Shown piece by piece: positions 1 through 7,484 of a DNA stretch of 34,374 bases (position 1 is the stretch's first letter; every line of letters begins with the position of its first letter). The DNA comes from Bifidobacteriaceae bacterium. Lineage in GTDB: Bacteria > Actinomycetota > Actinomycetes > Actinomycetales > WQXJ01. The position numbers and the translations under genes are program-made. The notes under the pieces were generated by a model. It saw only the letters and a program-made list of their open reading frames with translations. It did not search any database and was not told the DNA's origin. The stretch lies in the NCBI GenBank assembly GCA_031281585.1, contig JAITFE010000107.1:1-34374 (forward strand), written 5' to 3'.

Positions 1-1
1 C

Positions 2-841
2 GTGCGGCTGCACCTCCTGGGCTTCTACTGGGGCGACGTCTCGCTCTCCAACGCCCTGTTCCGCCGGGACGCGAAGGAGTTCTCCGCCTATCTGGTGGAC
101 GCTGAGACCGGCGCCCTCCACGAGGAGCTGACGGACGGCCAGCGGGCCTATGACTTGGACCTGGCGCGGACAAACGTCATCGGCGAACTGATGGACCTGG
201 AAGCCGGCGAGATGCTGGAGGACGAGCTTGACCCGATCGCTATCGGCGATTTCCTGGTGGAGCGCTACGACCAGCTGTGGCGCGCGCTGACGGAGGAGGA
301 GACCATCTCCTCGGACGCCCGCTGGCGGCTGCAGGACCGCATCAACCGGCTCAACGACCTGGGTTTCGACGTGGCCGAGATGTCAATGTCGACCGACCCG
401 GACGGCACCACGCTTCATATCCGCCCGCAGGTGGTGGACGCGGGCCACCACTCGCGCCGACTGTTCCGGCTGACCGGCCTGGACGTGCAGGAGAACCAAG
501 CCCGGCGGCTGCTCAACGACCTGGACACCTACCGGATGCATTCGGGCCAGACGGACGCGGACGAGGACTTCGTGGCCCACGACTGGCTGACCCACGTCTT
601 CGAGCCCGCGGTCCGCTCGGTGCCGCGCGAGTTGCGCGGCAAGCTGGAGTTGCCGCAGATTTACCACGAGATTCTGGAGCACCGCTGGTTCATGTCACAG
701 CGCGAATCCCGGTTCGTCCCGCTCGACGAGGCGGTGGTCAGCTACATCGACAACGTCCTCAAGCACCGCCGCGACGAGTCCGAGTTGATCCTGGCGGACA
801 CCCTCCAGCTTCCGGCCATCGACGACGTGCCGATGAGCTAG
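2..841 (+). CDS. DUF4032 domain protein, 3' part (5' end outside window)
   Basis: The reading frame is already open at the left edge, so only the last ~279 residues are present and the GTG at position 2 is not a real start. The visible N-terminal part reads FYWGDVSLSNALFR and then AYLVDAETG. This resembles the Asp...Asn catalytic loop and the metal-binding Asp of the lipopolysaccharide-kinase-like fold that precedes DUF4032 in actinobacterial proteins. The rest (about residues 100-270) is the helical DUF4032 region with conserved Trp, Arg and His positions. The function of the family is unknown; a small-molecule or protein kinase role is only an inference from the fold. The gene faces rlmB convergently across 100 bp, a neighbour pair I recall as common in Actinobacteria. 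Confidence 0.85.
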   Translation: MRLHLLGFYWGDVSLSNALFRRDAKEFSAYLVDAETGALHEELTDGQRAYDLDLARTNVIGELMDLEAGEMLEDELDPIAIGDFLVERYDQLWRALTEEETISSDARWRLQDRINRLNDLGFDVAEMSMSTDPDGTTLHIRPQVVDAGHHSRRLFRLTGLDVQENQARRLLNDLDTYRMHSGQTDADEDFVAHDWLTHVFEPAVRSVPRELRGKLELPQIYHEILEHRWFMSQRESRFVPLDEAVVSYIDNVLKHRRDESELILADTLQLPAIDDVPMS

Positions 842-899
842 CGCCGACGCCGCACGGGTTCGCCGCGGCCGTTTGGCGCATCTTGCACCGGGGCCGCCG

Positions 900-926
900 C
901 TGGCCCGCCTGCGGGCGCTTGGCCAG
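900..926. terminator. Possible bidirectional terminator hairpin between DUF4032 gene and rlmB
   Basis: CTGGCC (900-905) pairs with GGCCAG (921-926), and a competing inner stem GCCCGC/GCGGGC (903-908/911-916) overlaps it. It sits in the short convergent intergenic gap. There is no T-tract on either side, so this is only a structure-based guess, as is usual in very GC-rich genomes. Confidence 0.3.
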
Positions 927-941
927 GGTGCCCGGCCCGTT

Positions 942-1961
942 TCAACGGCGGCGTTTGGCGGCTTCGTAGAGGACGATTCCGCCCGCGACCGCCGCGTTCA
1001 ACGACTCCGTGGCGGCGTCCATTGGGATGGAGACCGTCAAGTCGCAGGTCTGCCTGGTCAGGCGCGCGAGGCCTTTGCCTTCGGAGCCGACCACCAACAC
1101 GACGGGACCGGCAGCCAGGTCGAGGTTGGCGGCATCGGCGGCCCCTTCGGCGTCCAGACCGACCACGAACAGACCGGCCTGTTTGAGGTCTTCGAGGGCT
1201 CTGTTCAGGTTGGTGGCGCGGGCCACCGGCACGCGGGCGGCGGCCCCGGCGGACACCTTCCAAGCGGTTGGCCCCATCTGGGCGGAGCGGCGGGAGGGGA
1301 TCAACACCCCGTGGGCGCCGAAGGCGGCCGCGGACCGTAGGATCGCCCCCAGGTTGTGGGGGTCGGTGACCTGGTCGAGGGCGACAATGAGGGGCGGCTG
1401 GGCGGCGTCCTCCGCGATGCGAACCAAGTCCATGGCGGACTTGTACTCGTAGGGGGCGGCTTTGAGCGCCACGCCCTGGTGGTTCGCGCCGCCGGTCCGC
1501 TGGTCCAGTTCCAACTTCGAGGCCTGCCCAATCGGGATGCCCGCGTCGCCGGCGAGTTTCATGGCCTCACGCACGCGGTCATCCACGTCAATCCCGATTG
1601 CGATCTCTAGGCGCACGGCCGGCACCTGGGCGCGCAGCGCTTCGAGGACGGCGTTGCGCCCGGCCACGTAATCGGCGGCGTCTTTGGCCGCAGTCCTGCC
1701 GAGCTTGCCGGTCCTGTTCGGCTTGCCCGCTTGACCGGTCTTGCCGGCGGGGCGGATGGCTGCGCCCTGGGGGCGAGCTTGGTTGCGCTTTTCCATGGCC
1801 GCTTTGCGCTTGGCGGCGGGGTGGTAGGGCCGGTCTTCGGCCTTCGGTGTGGGCCCCCTGCCTTCGAGGGCCTTGCGGCCGCGGCCGCCCGATCCGATCA
1901 AGGGCCCCTTCTTGGAGCCGGGCTTGCGCACCGCTCCCCTACGCTTCGAGTTCCCAGGCAT
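942..1961 (-). CDS. rlmB: 23S rRNA 2'-O-methyltransferase RlmB/TrmH (SpoU) family
   Basis: A 339-residue SPOUT-class RNA methyltransferase. The three SpoU motifs are visible: NLGAILRS (about 203-210), VGSEGKGLARL (about 291-301) and ESLNAAVAGGIVLYEA (about 319-334). These build the trefoil-knot S-adenosylmethionine site; family members methylate the ribose of a G in 23S rRNA (G2251 in E. coli RlmB). Residues ~95-170 form the substrate-binding domain (YVAGRNAVLEAL). The first ~93 residues are a Lys/Arg/Gly/Pro-rich disordered extension, common in actinobacterial RlmB and probably RNA-binding. I chose the ATG at 1961 (MPGNSKRRG), the usual family start, over the in-frame codon three positions upstream. 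In related genomes this gene normally follows cysS, whereas here cysS lies 25.7 kb away. Confidence 0.93.
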   Translation of the reverse strand: MPGNSKRRGAVRKPGSKKGPLIGSGGRGRKALEGRGPTPKAEDRPYHPAAKRKAAMEKRNQARPQGAAIRPAGKTGQAGKPNRTGKLGRTAAKDAADYVAGRNAVLEALRAQVPAVRLEIAIGIDVDDRVREAMKLAGDAGIPIGQASKLELDQRTGGANHQGVALKAAPYEYKSAMDLVRIAEDAAQPPLIVALDQVTDPHNLGAILRSAAAFGAHGVLIPSRRSAQMGPTAWKVSAGAAARVPVARATNLNRALEDLKQAGLFVVGLDAEGAADAANLDLAAGPVVLVVGSEGKGLARLTRQTCDLTVSIPMDAATESLNAAVAGGIVLYEAAKRRR

Positions 1962-1972
1962 GGCCCACAAGC

Positions 1973-4168
1973 CTACTTGGCCGCCGCCGCCGCCAAGGCG
2001 AACTCATCCTCGACCCACGGCTCGGAAGCCTGGGCAGACTCCTCCATCGGCCCCCACTTCGCGGCCGCGCCCGCCGGAGCAACGTCTGGCCACGCCTCCG
2101 GCGCTGCCTGAGTTGCCTGAGCTGCCGGCGCTTGAGCAGGCTTTTCCCTTCGGTCCGCCGAGCCCAGTTTCTGTGTTTGGGGGGAGCCTTCCCCTTGCGA
2201 GCATGATCGTTCGGGTTTGGGTATGGCTCCGAGTCTTTCCAGTTTGACCCTGATGCGGTCGTTCAGCATTGGTTTGCGTTGCGGATCGACGCGGGCCGGC
2301 GGTATGACCACCGGGTGATGGTGGATCGGGTCGATCTCGGCTCGCCACCTGGTTGGGTCGTCGCAACCGGGGAACCACCCGGTCCCGTCTGGCAACTTCA
2401 GCGCGGGCTCCAAAAGCCGGTGATGCCGGTGACAGGCGAGGACGAGGTTTTCCAAACTGGTGTTCCCGCCGAGCACCCATTTTCGCAAATGGTGGGCCTC
2501 GCAGCCGTCCGGGCCGATCCCGCAGCCCGGGAAACAACAGCCGGCATCGCGTTGGCTCAACGCGATCCTGATCGCGGGCGGGATTCCCCGTGTCGCCCGA
2601 CCGACGTCGAGCGGCTCCCCGAATGAGCCCGCCAGCACCGCCGCCCATTCCGCTCCGCAGATGAGCTGGTTGACCGCCTCAGGGGCGAGTTCCCCGCCGT
2701 CCTCCCCCAAAGTCGCGACGGGCGCGGCGGCGCCGAGTTGGTCTTTGGTCATGGTGACCACGATCCGGGCCGGCCTGCCGGCCCTCAGCGGGGCGTCCTG
2801 CGGGCAGGCGTCTGCCAACGCCGCCAGGGCGTCCAACAAGGACGCCCCGAAGGGATCGGCGTCCTCCCGGCCGGAGACCGTGGGGTCCCACAACCGGCCC
2901 GCGTCGGGATCACCGCCGTTGCCCTCGTCTGTGCGCTCGCGGCGGGCGGCCAACGCCGCCCCTTCCAAGCGCCTTTTGATTTTCGCTCCCACCTCGACCG
3001 GGCAGCGGCCGTTGATCACCATCGCCTGACCGTTCCGGCGGAAGGACAAGAAGCGCCCCCTGTGCGCCTTTTCGCGTTCTAAGTTCAACTGGTCATCCCG
3101 GTCGCCGCCGACCCCAGCTTTCCGCCGGGCGTTCGCCACCAACTCGCGGGCCTTGGCGCCCAACGCCCCCGGGCCCAGTCTCCCGGCGTCCTCGATCAAC
3201 TCGGCCTGGGCTTCCTCCAAGGCCTTGTCGCCCAGCAGATCCGCGGGGAAGCCCTTCAGTTCGCGCGCCACCGCCTGGGCCTGCGCCGGAGCCATCTCGC
3301 CCTTCTGGGCCGCCCGGCTCACCAATCCAAAGGGCCGGAGCGCTTCGCCCTGTTTGATGAGCCTCTTCGCTTGTGCGGCAGGCATCTTCGACTCCAGTTG
3401 CAGATGCGACTCCACGTCCAAGCCCTTTGCTTTCGCCGCCGCACCCTTGCGCTTGACCTCCTCCGCGACCGCCGCCGTCAGCGCCTCTGCCTGATTGCCG
3501 ATCTGCGCCAGCACATCCAGATTCGCCAGCGACTCCTCGGCGCCCAAGCCGGACCGGTCACGGGCCGCGAACCTGCGCAGACCCTCGCGGGCCGCCAACA
3601 AACCAGGATCCGCGAAACCCATGCCACCCCACCCGGCACCCGGCGAGGTTCCCGGCGCGCCCGCGCCCCCGTACCCACAGTCTCCGTCAACGGCACGATC
3701 GCCGTGCGAACCAGCGCCCGGCGCGCCCGCGTACCCGCAGCCCCCGTCAACGGCACCATCGCTGCCCGAACCAGCCCCCGGCGCGCCCGCGTCCTGGCCC
3801 TCCCCGCCTGCGGCGCTGTCGGCGCCCGGAATCAGGGCCTCTGTGCCACCGACTGCCCGCGCGCTTGGCGAGAACGAACCCGAGCGACCTCCGGCAGGCG
3901 GCCAGCCAGTCTCCGCGGCGGCCCAGGCCTCCAGGCCGCTCAAGCCCGCCGCCCCCAAGATGCCCGCCACAACAAGGGCGACGTCTCTCGATCCGGCCGC
4001 CACGAACTCGGCCGCCTCAACCGAACCCGCAACGCGGCCACTCCCGCCCACGACACGGCCCCCGGCGGGCGGCGCGGGCGCGGTCTCCGCACCGGGACCG
4101 CGGGCGGGAGACTCACCGCCGGGCAACCGGCCGGGCGCATGCCGCAGAGGGGCGGTCCCCGCGCTCAC
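1973..4168 (-). CDS. DUF222 and HNH endonuclease domain protein (13E12-repeat family)
   Basis: A 731-residue protein of the multi-copy actinobacterial DUF222/HNH family. Residues ~1-195 are low-complexity Gly/Ala/Pro. DUF222 covers roughly 195-500. An HNH nuclease module follows, with CCFPGC, EAHHLRKWVLGG, NLVLACHRHHRLLE: paired cysteines for zinc plus the catalytic His-His, Asn and His. The C-terminal ~100 residues are again disordered. The family is often linked with mobile DNA, but its biological role is not established. Start: GTG 4168 overlaps the TGA of an upstream 29-codon ORF as GTGA, and there is no convincing Shine-Dalgarno for this GTG on its own, so translation is probably coupled. 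A 60-bp tandem duplication lies inside the N-terminal region (3671-3790). The gene ends 11 bp before rlmB begins, so the two may be co-transcribed. Confidence 0.85.
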   Translation of the reverse strand: MSAGTAPLRHAPGRLPGGESPARGPGAETAPAPPAGGRVVGGSGRVAGSVEAAEFVAAGSRDVALVVAGILGAAGLSGLEAWAAAETGWPPAGGRSGSFSPSARAVGGTEALIPGADSAAGGEGQDAGAPGAGSGSDGAVDGGCGYAGAPGAGSHGDRAVDGDCGYGGAGAPGTSPGAGWGGMGFADPGLLAAREGLRRFAARDRSGLGAEESLANLDVLAQIGNQAEALTAAVAEEVKRKGAAAKAKGLDVESHLQLESKMPAAQAKRLIKQGEALRPFGLVSRAAQKGEMAPAQAQAVARELKGFPADLLGDKALEEAQAELIEDAGRLGPGALGAKARELVANARRKAGVGGDRDDQLNLEREKAHRGRFLSFRRNGQAMVINGRCPVEVGAKIKRRLEGAALAARRERTDEGNGGDPDAGRLWDPTVSGREDADPFGASLLDALAALADACPQDAPLRAGRPARIVVTMTKDQLGAAAPVATLGEDGGELAPEAVNQLICGAEWAAVLAGSFGEPLDVGRATRGIPPAIRIALSQRDAGCCFPGCGIGPDGCEAHHLRKWVLGGNTSLENLVLACHRHHRLLEPALKLPDGTGWFPGCDDPTRWRAEIDPIHHHPVVIPPARVDPQRKPMLNDRIRVKLERLGAIPKPERSCSQGEGSPQTQKLGSADRREKPAQAPAAQATQAAPEAWPDVAPAGAAAKWGPMEESAQASEPWVEDEFALAAAAAK
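3671..3790 (-). repeat. 60-bp tandem duplication inside the DUF222/HNH gene
   Basis: Positions 3671-3730 and 3731-3790 match at 52 of 60 bases and stay in frame. On the minus strand each unit encodes a block of the type AGAPGAG-(x)-D(G/R)AVDG(G/D)CGY. A partial third copy of the GCGCGCCCGCG edge lies at about 3654-3665. This looks like slippage or duplication expanding the disordered N-terminal region. Confidence 0.75.
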
Positions 4169-4254
4169 AGCCCCACCCCGCGAACGGTCCCGAAAATGGC
4201 GTCAAGCAAACCCTCTACCACCGCTTGATGCCTGTTCGCATGCTGCTTACTCAT
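4165..4254 (-). CDS. 29-residue leader ORF coupled to the DUF222/HNH gene
   Basis: The ATG at 4254 opens a frame beginning MSKQHANRHQ and ending GTVRGVGL. Its TGA (4167-4165) overlaps the GTG start of the DUF222 gene as GTGA. A -10 box (TAGCAT, 4266-4261) stands exactly 6 nt before this ATG with a good -35 behind it, so the mRNA would be leaderless and this short ORF would be the first thing translated. An alternative start is the ATG at 4260 in the same frame (two residues longer), which has AAGGGAG upstream, but that overlaps the -10 region. The peptide may be a coupling leader, or the true N-terminus of the DUF222 protein joined by a -1 shift at the overlap. I do not recognise it. Confidence 0.5.
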   Translation of the reverse strand: MSKQHANRHQAVVEGLLDAIFGTVRGVGL

Positions 4255-4260
4255 ACACAT

Positions 4261-4289
4261 ATGCTACTCCCTTGGCGCTCCGAAGTCAA
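4261..4289 (-). promoter_or_regulatory. Sigma70-type promoter of the leader ORF-DUF222 unit
   Basis: On the minus strand TTGACT (4289-4284) and TAGCAT (4266-4261) are separated by exactly 17 bp. These match 5/6 and 4/6 of the consensus. The -10 is 6 nt from the ATG at 4254, giving a predicted transcription start at or next to that ATG. This is the best promoter match in the window. Confidence 0.6.
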
Positions 4290-4787
4290 CACCTTCCGCC
4301 ACAAGAATCCGCACCGAGACCCGTCCGCAACCGAACCTGCGAGCGAAGCCCGCATCGACCCGGCGGGCGGCCCAACCCGCGTCGGCGGCCCAACCCGTGC
4401 TGCGGCTCCCCCTGCGTCGCCCTGCCCAAAGTGCCACGCGGCTGCCGCGCGGCCGCCCCACGGTGCCACATGGCCAGGCGAGGCGACATGGAAGCGGAGC
4501 AAAACGGCATCGGCGGCCATGGCAGACAAGCTACGCCGCGCGTCTGACAACGAACCGGCCGCCCAAAGCACTCCCAAGGGCTGGCAACCCGCCCCGGCTA
4601 CGCCCGGCGCCCAGGCCGACCGGGGGGCGCAAAGCGGGCGCCTCCCCGCAGGATCCCGGACGCCGTGAACGGACATGGAGACAACATAGGCGACGGGTCT
4701 GACGTCAAAGAAGGCGGGAAAACGGGAGACGCGCCAGTGGCGGCCAGATTACGGCCCGTGGCGAAGCCGGTTCACCATACTTGGAGC
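4290..4787. other. About 500 bp without a convincing gene
   Basis: GC-rich spacer between the DUF222 promoter and the DUF4259 gene. Open frames exist on both strands but have no ribosome-binding site, no recognisable domain and a composition expected of stop-poor GC-rich DNA. The only structure I see is a 14-bp direct repeat GGCGGCCCAACCCG at 4366-4379 and 4384-4397 (period 18). No tRNA or clear terminator was found. Confidence 0.5.
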
Positions 4788-5177
4788 ATGGGCGCTTGGG
4801 GAACGGGGCCGTTCGACAACGACGGCGCCGCCGATTTGGTCGCCGAGATTCGGTACGACGATTTCGACTTGGACAATGTGGCGTGGGCCTTCGAGGATCC
4901 GGACCACATGGTGGTCGACGGCGGCCAAATCGCCATCGCGCTGGGGGCTTTGATCCAGGCCGTCAACGGCCTTCGGCCCGGCCCCGACGACGAACTGGAC
5001 TTGGCGGACTTCAAGGCCCAACTCACTCCCGAGCGCGTGGCCTGGGTCCGGGCCGAAATGCTCCGAGCGATGAGCGATGGCGCCGTCTCCGAGGCCTATG
5101 ACCTGTGGGAAGACGCGGGCGAACTCGAAGCCTGGCTGGAGGAGTCGCGGGCCTGCCTTCCCCCGGCCGCCGACTGA
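4788..5177 (+). CDS. DUF4259 domain protein
   Basis: A 129-residue protein starting MGAWGTGPFDNDGAADLV, the hallmark opening of DUF4259. The middle (IAIALGALIQAVNGLRPG) and the acidic C-terminal helix (YDLWEDAGELEAWLEE) also fit the family. The function is unknown. The proteins are small, soluble and scattered, and I infer from their patchy distribution that they may be accessory or immunity-type genes. The ATG at 4788 was chosen because homologues begin MGAWG. Upstream there is no strong Shine-Dalgarno, but CATACT (4776-4781) lies 6 nt before the ATG, consistent with a leaderless transcript. It is followed by the Wadjet operon on the same strand after 109 bp. Confidence 0.8.
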   Translation: MGAWGTGPFDNDGAADLVAEIRYDDFDLDNVAWAFEDPDHMVVDGGQIAIALGALIQAVNGLRPGPDDELDLADFKAQLTPERVAWVRAEMLRAMSDGAVSEAYDLWEDAGELEAWLEESRACLPPAAD

Positions 5178-5250
5178 CGATCCGCGCCATTGCGGGCTGG
5201 CCGCGAACCCGTTTTGAACTGCGGAAAGACCGCTCCGGGCGGGGGCGCGG

Positions 5251-5279
5251 TTCTCAGTGTCAGAGGGCGCCCCTAGAGT
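5251..5279 (+). promoter_or_regulatory. Candidate promoter of the Wadjet operon
   Basis: TTCTCA (5251-5256) and TAGAGT (5274-5279) are 17 bp apart, each matching 4/6 of the sigma70 consensus. The -10 ends 7 nt before the jetA ATG (5287), which lacks a Shine-Dalgarno. A leaderless jetA mRNA would explain both facts. Confidence 0.4.
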
Positions 5280-5286
5280 TTTCCGC

Positions 5287-6735
5287 ATGTCTTCGTTGGC
5301 TCCCGCGTTGCAGACCCGGCGGCTCGCCGCCGAGTCGGCGGCCTGGGCTCTGTTGCGCGCGGACAACGCCCCGGTGATCGTCGCGGTGCTCGGCCGGCAC
5401 CTGGGCGGGGAGGAGCGGCGGCTGCCCGCGCCCGTCCTGGCCGAACGTGTGGAGGAGGATCTCGCGGACCTCCGCAGCGACTTTCCCGAGCTCACACGCA
5501 CGGCGGTCGGCTACTTGACCGCCTGGCGCGAGCAGGGTTTCCTGGTCCGGCGGGTGGTGCCCGGCTACCGGGAGGAAACTCTCGAATTGTCCGATGCCGC
5601 CTTGGCGGCCCTCGCTTTCATCGCCAGTTTGGGGGAGGACCGGCAGGCGGTGACGGCATCGCGCCTGGAGACCATCTTGGAGCGGGTGCACGCGCTGAAC
5701 GTGGCGACCGATCCGCGCGTGGAGACCCGGTTGGCGGCGCTTGAGGCCCAGCGGGCGGAACTGGACCGGGAAATCGACCGTGTGCGGTCGGGCCGGTTCG
5801 AGGTGCTCGCGGCGGCGGACGCGGTTGAGCGCGCGGCGGACATTCTGGCCCTGGCCGCCGCCCTGCCGGCCGATTTCGCCCGCGTCCGGCGCCAGATTGA
5901 GGAAATCAACCAGTCCCTGGTGCGGCGCTTGGTCGAGGACCAAGACTCGCGGGGCCGGGTGCTGGAGGAGATCTTCGCGGGGATCGACCAATTGGAGGAA
6001 TCGGAGGCGGGCCGGTCGTTTGACGGATTCCACGCGCTGGTCAGCGACCCGGAGCGGTCGGGCCGCTTCGATGACGACGTCGAGGCGATCCTCGAGCGCG
6101 AGTTCGCGGAGCGGCTGCCGGCGGACCAGGCCCACGCGCTGCGGCGCATGCTGCCAACGCTCCAGGACACGTCCCGCGAGGTCCGGGACGTGATGACGTC
6201 GCTCGGCCGGTCGTTGCGCCGGTTTGTCCAAAGCGAGGAGCACGGGCGCGCCCGGCGCGTCCACCAACTGCTGCAGGGGGCGGCTGGGGCGGCGTTGGCG
6301 GCATCGGACAAGGCGCGGCTGCTGGACCCGACCGGGTTCCGACTGGACCAAACGTCGGTGGCGACCGCGGCGATCGGGGAATTGTCGCTGCGGGATCCGA
6401 GCACCAGTCGGTCGCTGGAGCCTTTGGAAGAGGCACCTTCCCTGCCCGCCGACTTGGACGCGCTGGCGGCCTTGGCCAGGGAAAGCGACATCGACTTCCG
6501 CGAGTTGCGGGAATCGGTCGCCGCCGCGGTCCGTGCGCGCGGGGCCTGCACAATCGCCGAGGTCTTGGAGGACCGTCCCGCCACGCAAGGCCTGGCCAGC
6601 GTGATTGGGCTGTTGGTATTGGCGCTGAAACACGGCTCGGTCGGGGACGGCGTGGAAACGGTGCGCTGGGAAACCGCCGGCGGCCAGCGGCGGCGCGGGA
6701 CGGTGCCCGTGTGCTTGTTCGAGGAGGAGCTTTGA
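5287..6735 (+). CDS. jetA: Wadjet anti-plasmid system protein JetA (DUF3375)
   Basis: A 482-residue DUF3375 protein, the kleisin-like (MukF-related) subunit of type I Wadjet. Wadjet is an SMC-family complex that recognises and destroys small circular plasmids. The N-terminal winged-helix part (LAAESAAWALLRADNAPVI... to about residue 110) is followed by long helices (about 110-330, e.g. LEAQRAELDREIDRVRSGRFEV) and a C-terminal winged-helix region ending RGTVPVCLFEEEL. The kleisin would bridge the JetC ATPase heads and bind JetB. The ATG at 5287 (MSSLAPALQ) is preferred over a GTG 10 codons upstream because the GTG falls inside the predicted promoter. Its TGA overlaps the TTG start of jetB. It is the first gene of a four-gene operon whose order A-B-C-D is that of the described system. 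Confidence 0.92.
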   Translation: MSSLAPALQTRRLAAESAAWALLRADNAPVIVAVLGRHLGGEERRLPAPVLAERVEEDLADLRSDFPELTRTAVGYLTAWREQGFLVRRVVPGYREETLELSDAALAALAFIASLGEDRQAVTASRLETILERVHALNVATDPRVETRLAALEAQRAELDREIDRVRSGRFEVLAAADAVERAADILALAAALPADFARVRRQIEEINQSLVRRLVEDQDSRGRVLEEIFAGIDQLEESEAGRSFDGFHALVSDPERSGRFDDDVEAILEREFAERLPADQAHALRRMLPTLQDTSREVRDVMTSLGRSLRRFVQSEEHGRARRVHQLLQGAAGAALAASDKARLLDPTGFRLDQTSVATAAIGELSLRDPSTSRSLEPLEEAPSLPADLDALAALARESDIDFRELRESVAAAVRARGACTIAEVLEDRPATQGLASVIGLLVLALKHGSVGDGVETVRWETAGGQRRRGTVPVCLFEEEL

Positions 6736-7484
6736 GCGAAGAAGACGCGCCCGCGCGGGCGGGCGACCAGTTATGGCCGGGAGACAAGGGCTTGCTGCCG
6801 GAGGCGTCGCGGCGCACGCTGGTGGCGCTGCTGAAAGGACCATACGTGTCCGCCGAGCGGCAGAGCGGGGCGTGGGACGCCTTGATGGCGGACCAGGCCG
6901 CCATCGAGTCGCGGCTGGCGGACCTGTTCCTCGACCTGGTGGTGGACCAGGACACAGGGGTCGCGTTCATCCGCGGCGTGCGCACGGATCAGATTCAGGC
7001 GCCGCAGGTGGTCCGCAGCCGCAACCTGACGTTCATCCAGACCGCGTTGGTGTTGCACTTGCGCCAACTGCAGGTCCGGGCGGCGCCGGGCGAGGCCGTG
7101 ATCGTGGGCCTCGGCGAGGTGACCGACTACCTGGAGGTTTACCGTCCCAGCCAGGGGATTGACCGCCCGCTGCTGGTCAAGCGCGTGAAGAGCGCCTGGG
7201 AGACCATGCATGACTTGGGGCTGTTGCACAAGACGTCGACCGAGGAGCGGTCGGAGGTTTCGCCGACTTTGCGCTTGATCTTCGGGCCAGAGGAGATCGA
7301 GCGGCTGACCACCGAATACGAACGGATAGCGGAGGCGGCCGGCGGGGCGGCCGGGGCCGGAAGGACGGCGGGGGCCGGGGCCGAGGGGACGGCCGAGCGG
7401 ACTGAGTTTGCCGCCGGCCCTAATGCCGATCAAGGCCGGGTTGCGGGCGCGGGCGGCGACGTGGAAGAGGGGACTTGGGAATGA
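6732..7484 (+). CDS. jetB: Wadjet anti-plasmid system protein JetB (DUF4194)
   Basis: A 250-residue DUF4194 protein, the MukE-like accessory subunit that sits with the JetA kleisin on JetC. The family core covers about residues 25-205, including LVRSRNLTFIQTAL-type and VTDYLEVYRPSQGIDRP segments and a winged-helix end KRVKSAWETMHDLGLLHK. I place the start at TTG 6732, whose codon shares TTGA with the jetA stop and has GAGGAGGAG directly upstream. Starts further upstream would lie inside jetA. The last ~50 residues are an Ala/Gly/Glu low-complexity tail not needed by the family. The stop overlaps the jetC ATG as ATGA. Confidence 0.9.
   Translation: MSEEDAPARAGDQLWPGDKGLLPEASRRTLVALLKGPYVSAERQSGAWDALMADQAAIESRLADLFLDLVVDQDTGVAFIRGVRTDQIQAPQVVRSRNLTFIQTALVLHLRQLQVRAAPGEAVIVGLGEVTDYLEVYRPSQGIDRPLLVKRVKSAWETMHDLGLLHKTSTEERSEVSPTLRLIFGPEEIERLTTEYERIAEAAGGAAGAGRTAGAGAEGTAERTEFAAGPNADQGRVAGAGGDVEEGTWE

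Noticed and set aside
4366-4397. 14-bp direct repeat as an operator
   Set aside because: It is GC-rich, far from any start codon and promoter, and could be chance in this composition.
4251-4676. 141-codon open frame on the minus strand upstream of the DUF222 gene
   Set aside because: It covers the predicted promoter and leader start, lacks a ribosome-binding site, and its composition looks random.
5260-6843. 527-codon open frame on the minus strand opposite jetA
   Set aside because: Antisense to a recognised DUF3375 gene, with no family similarity or start signal.
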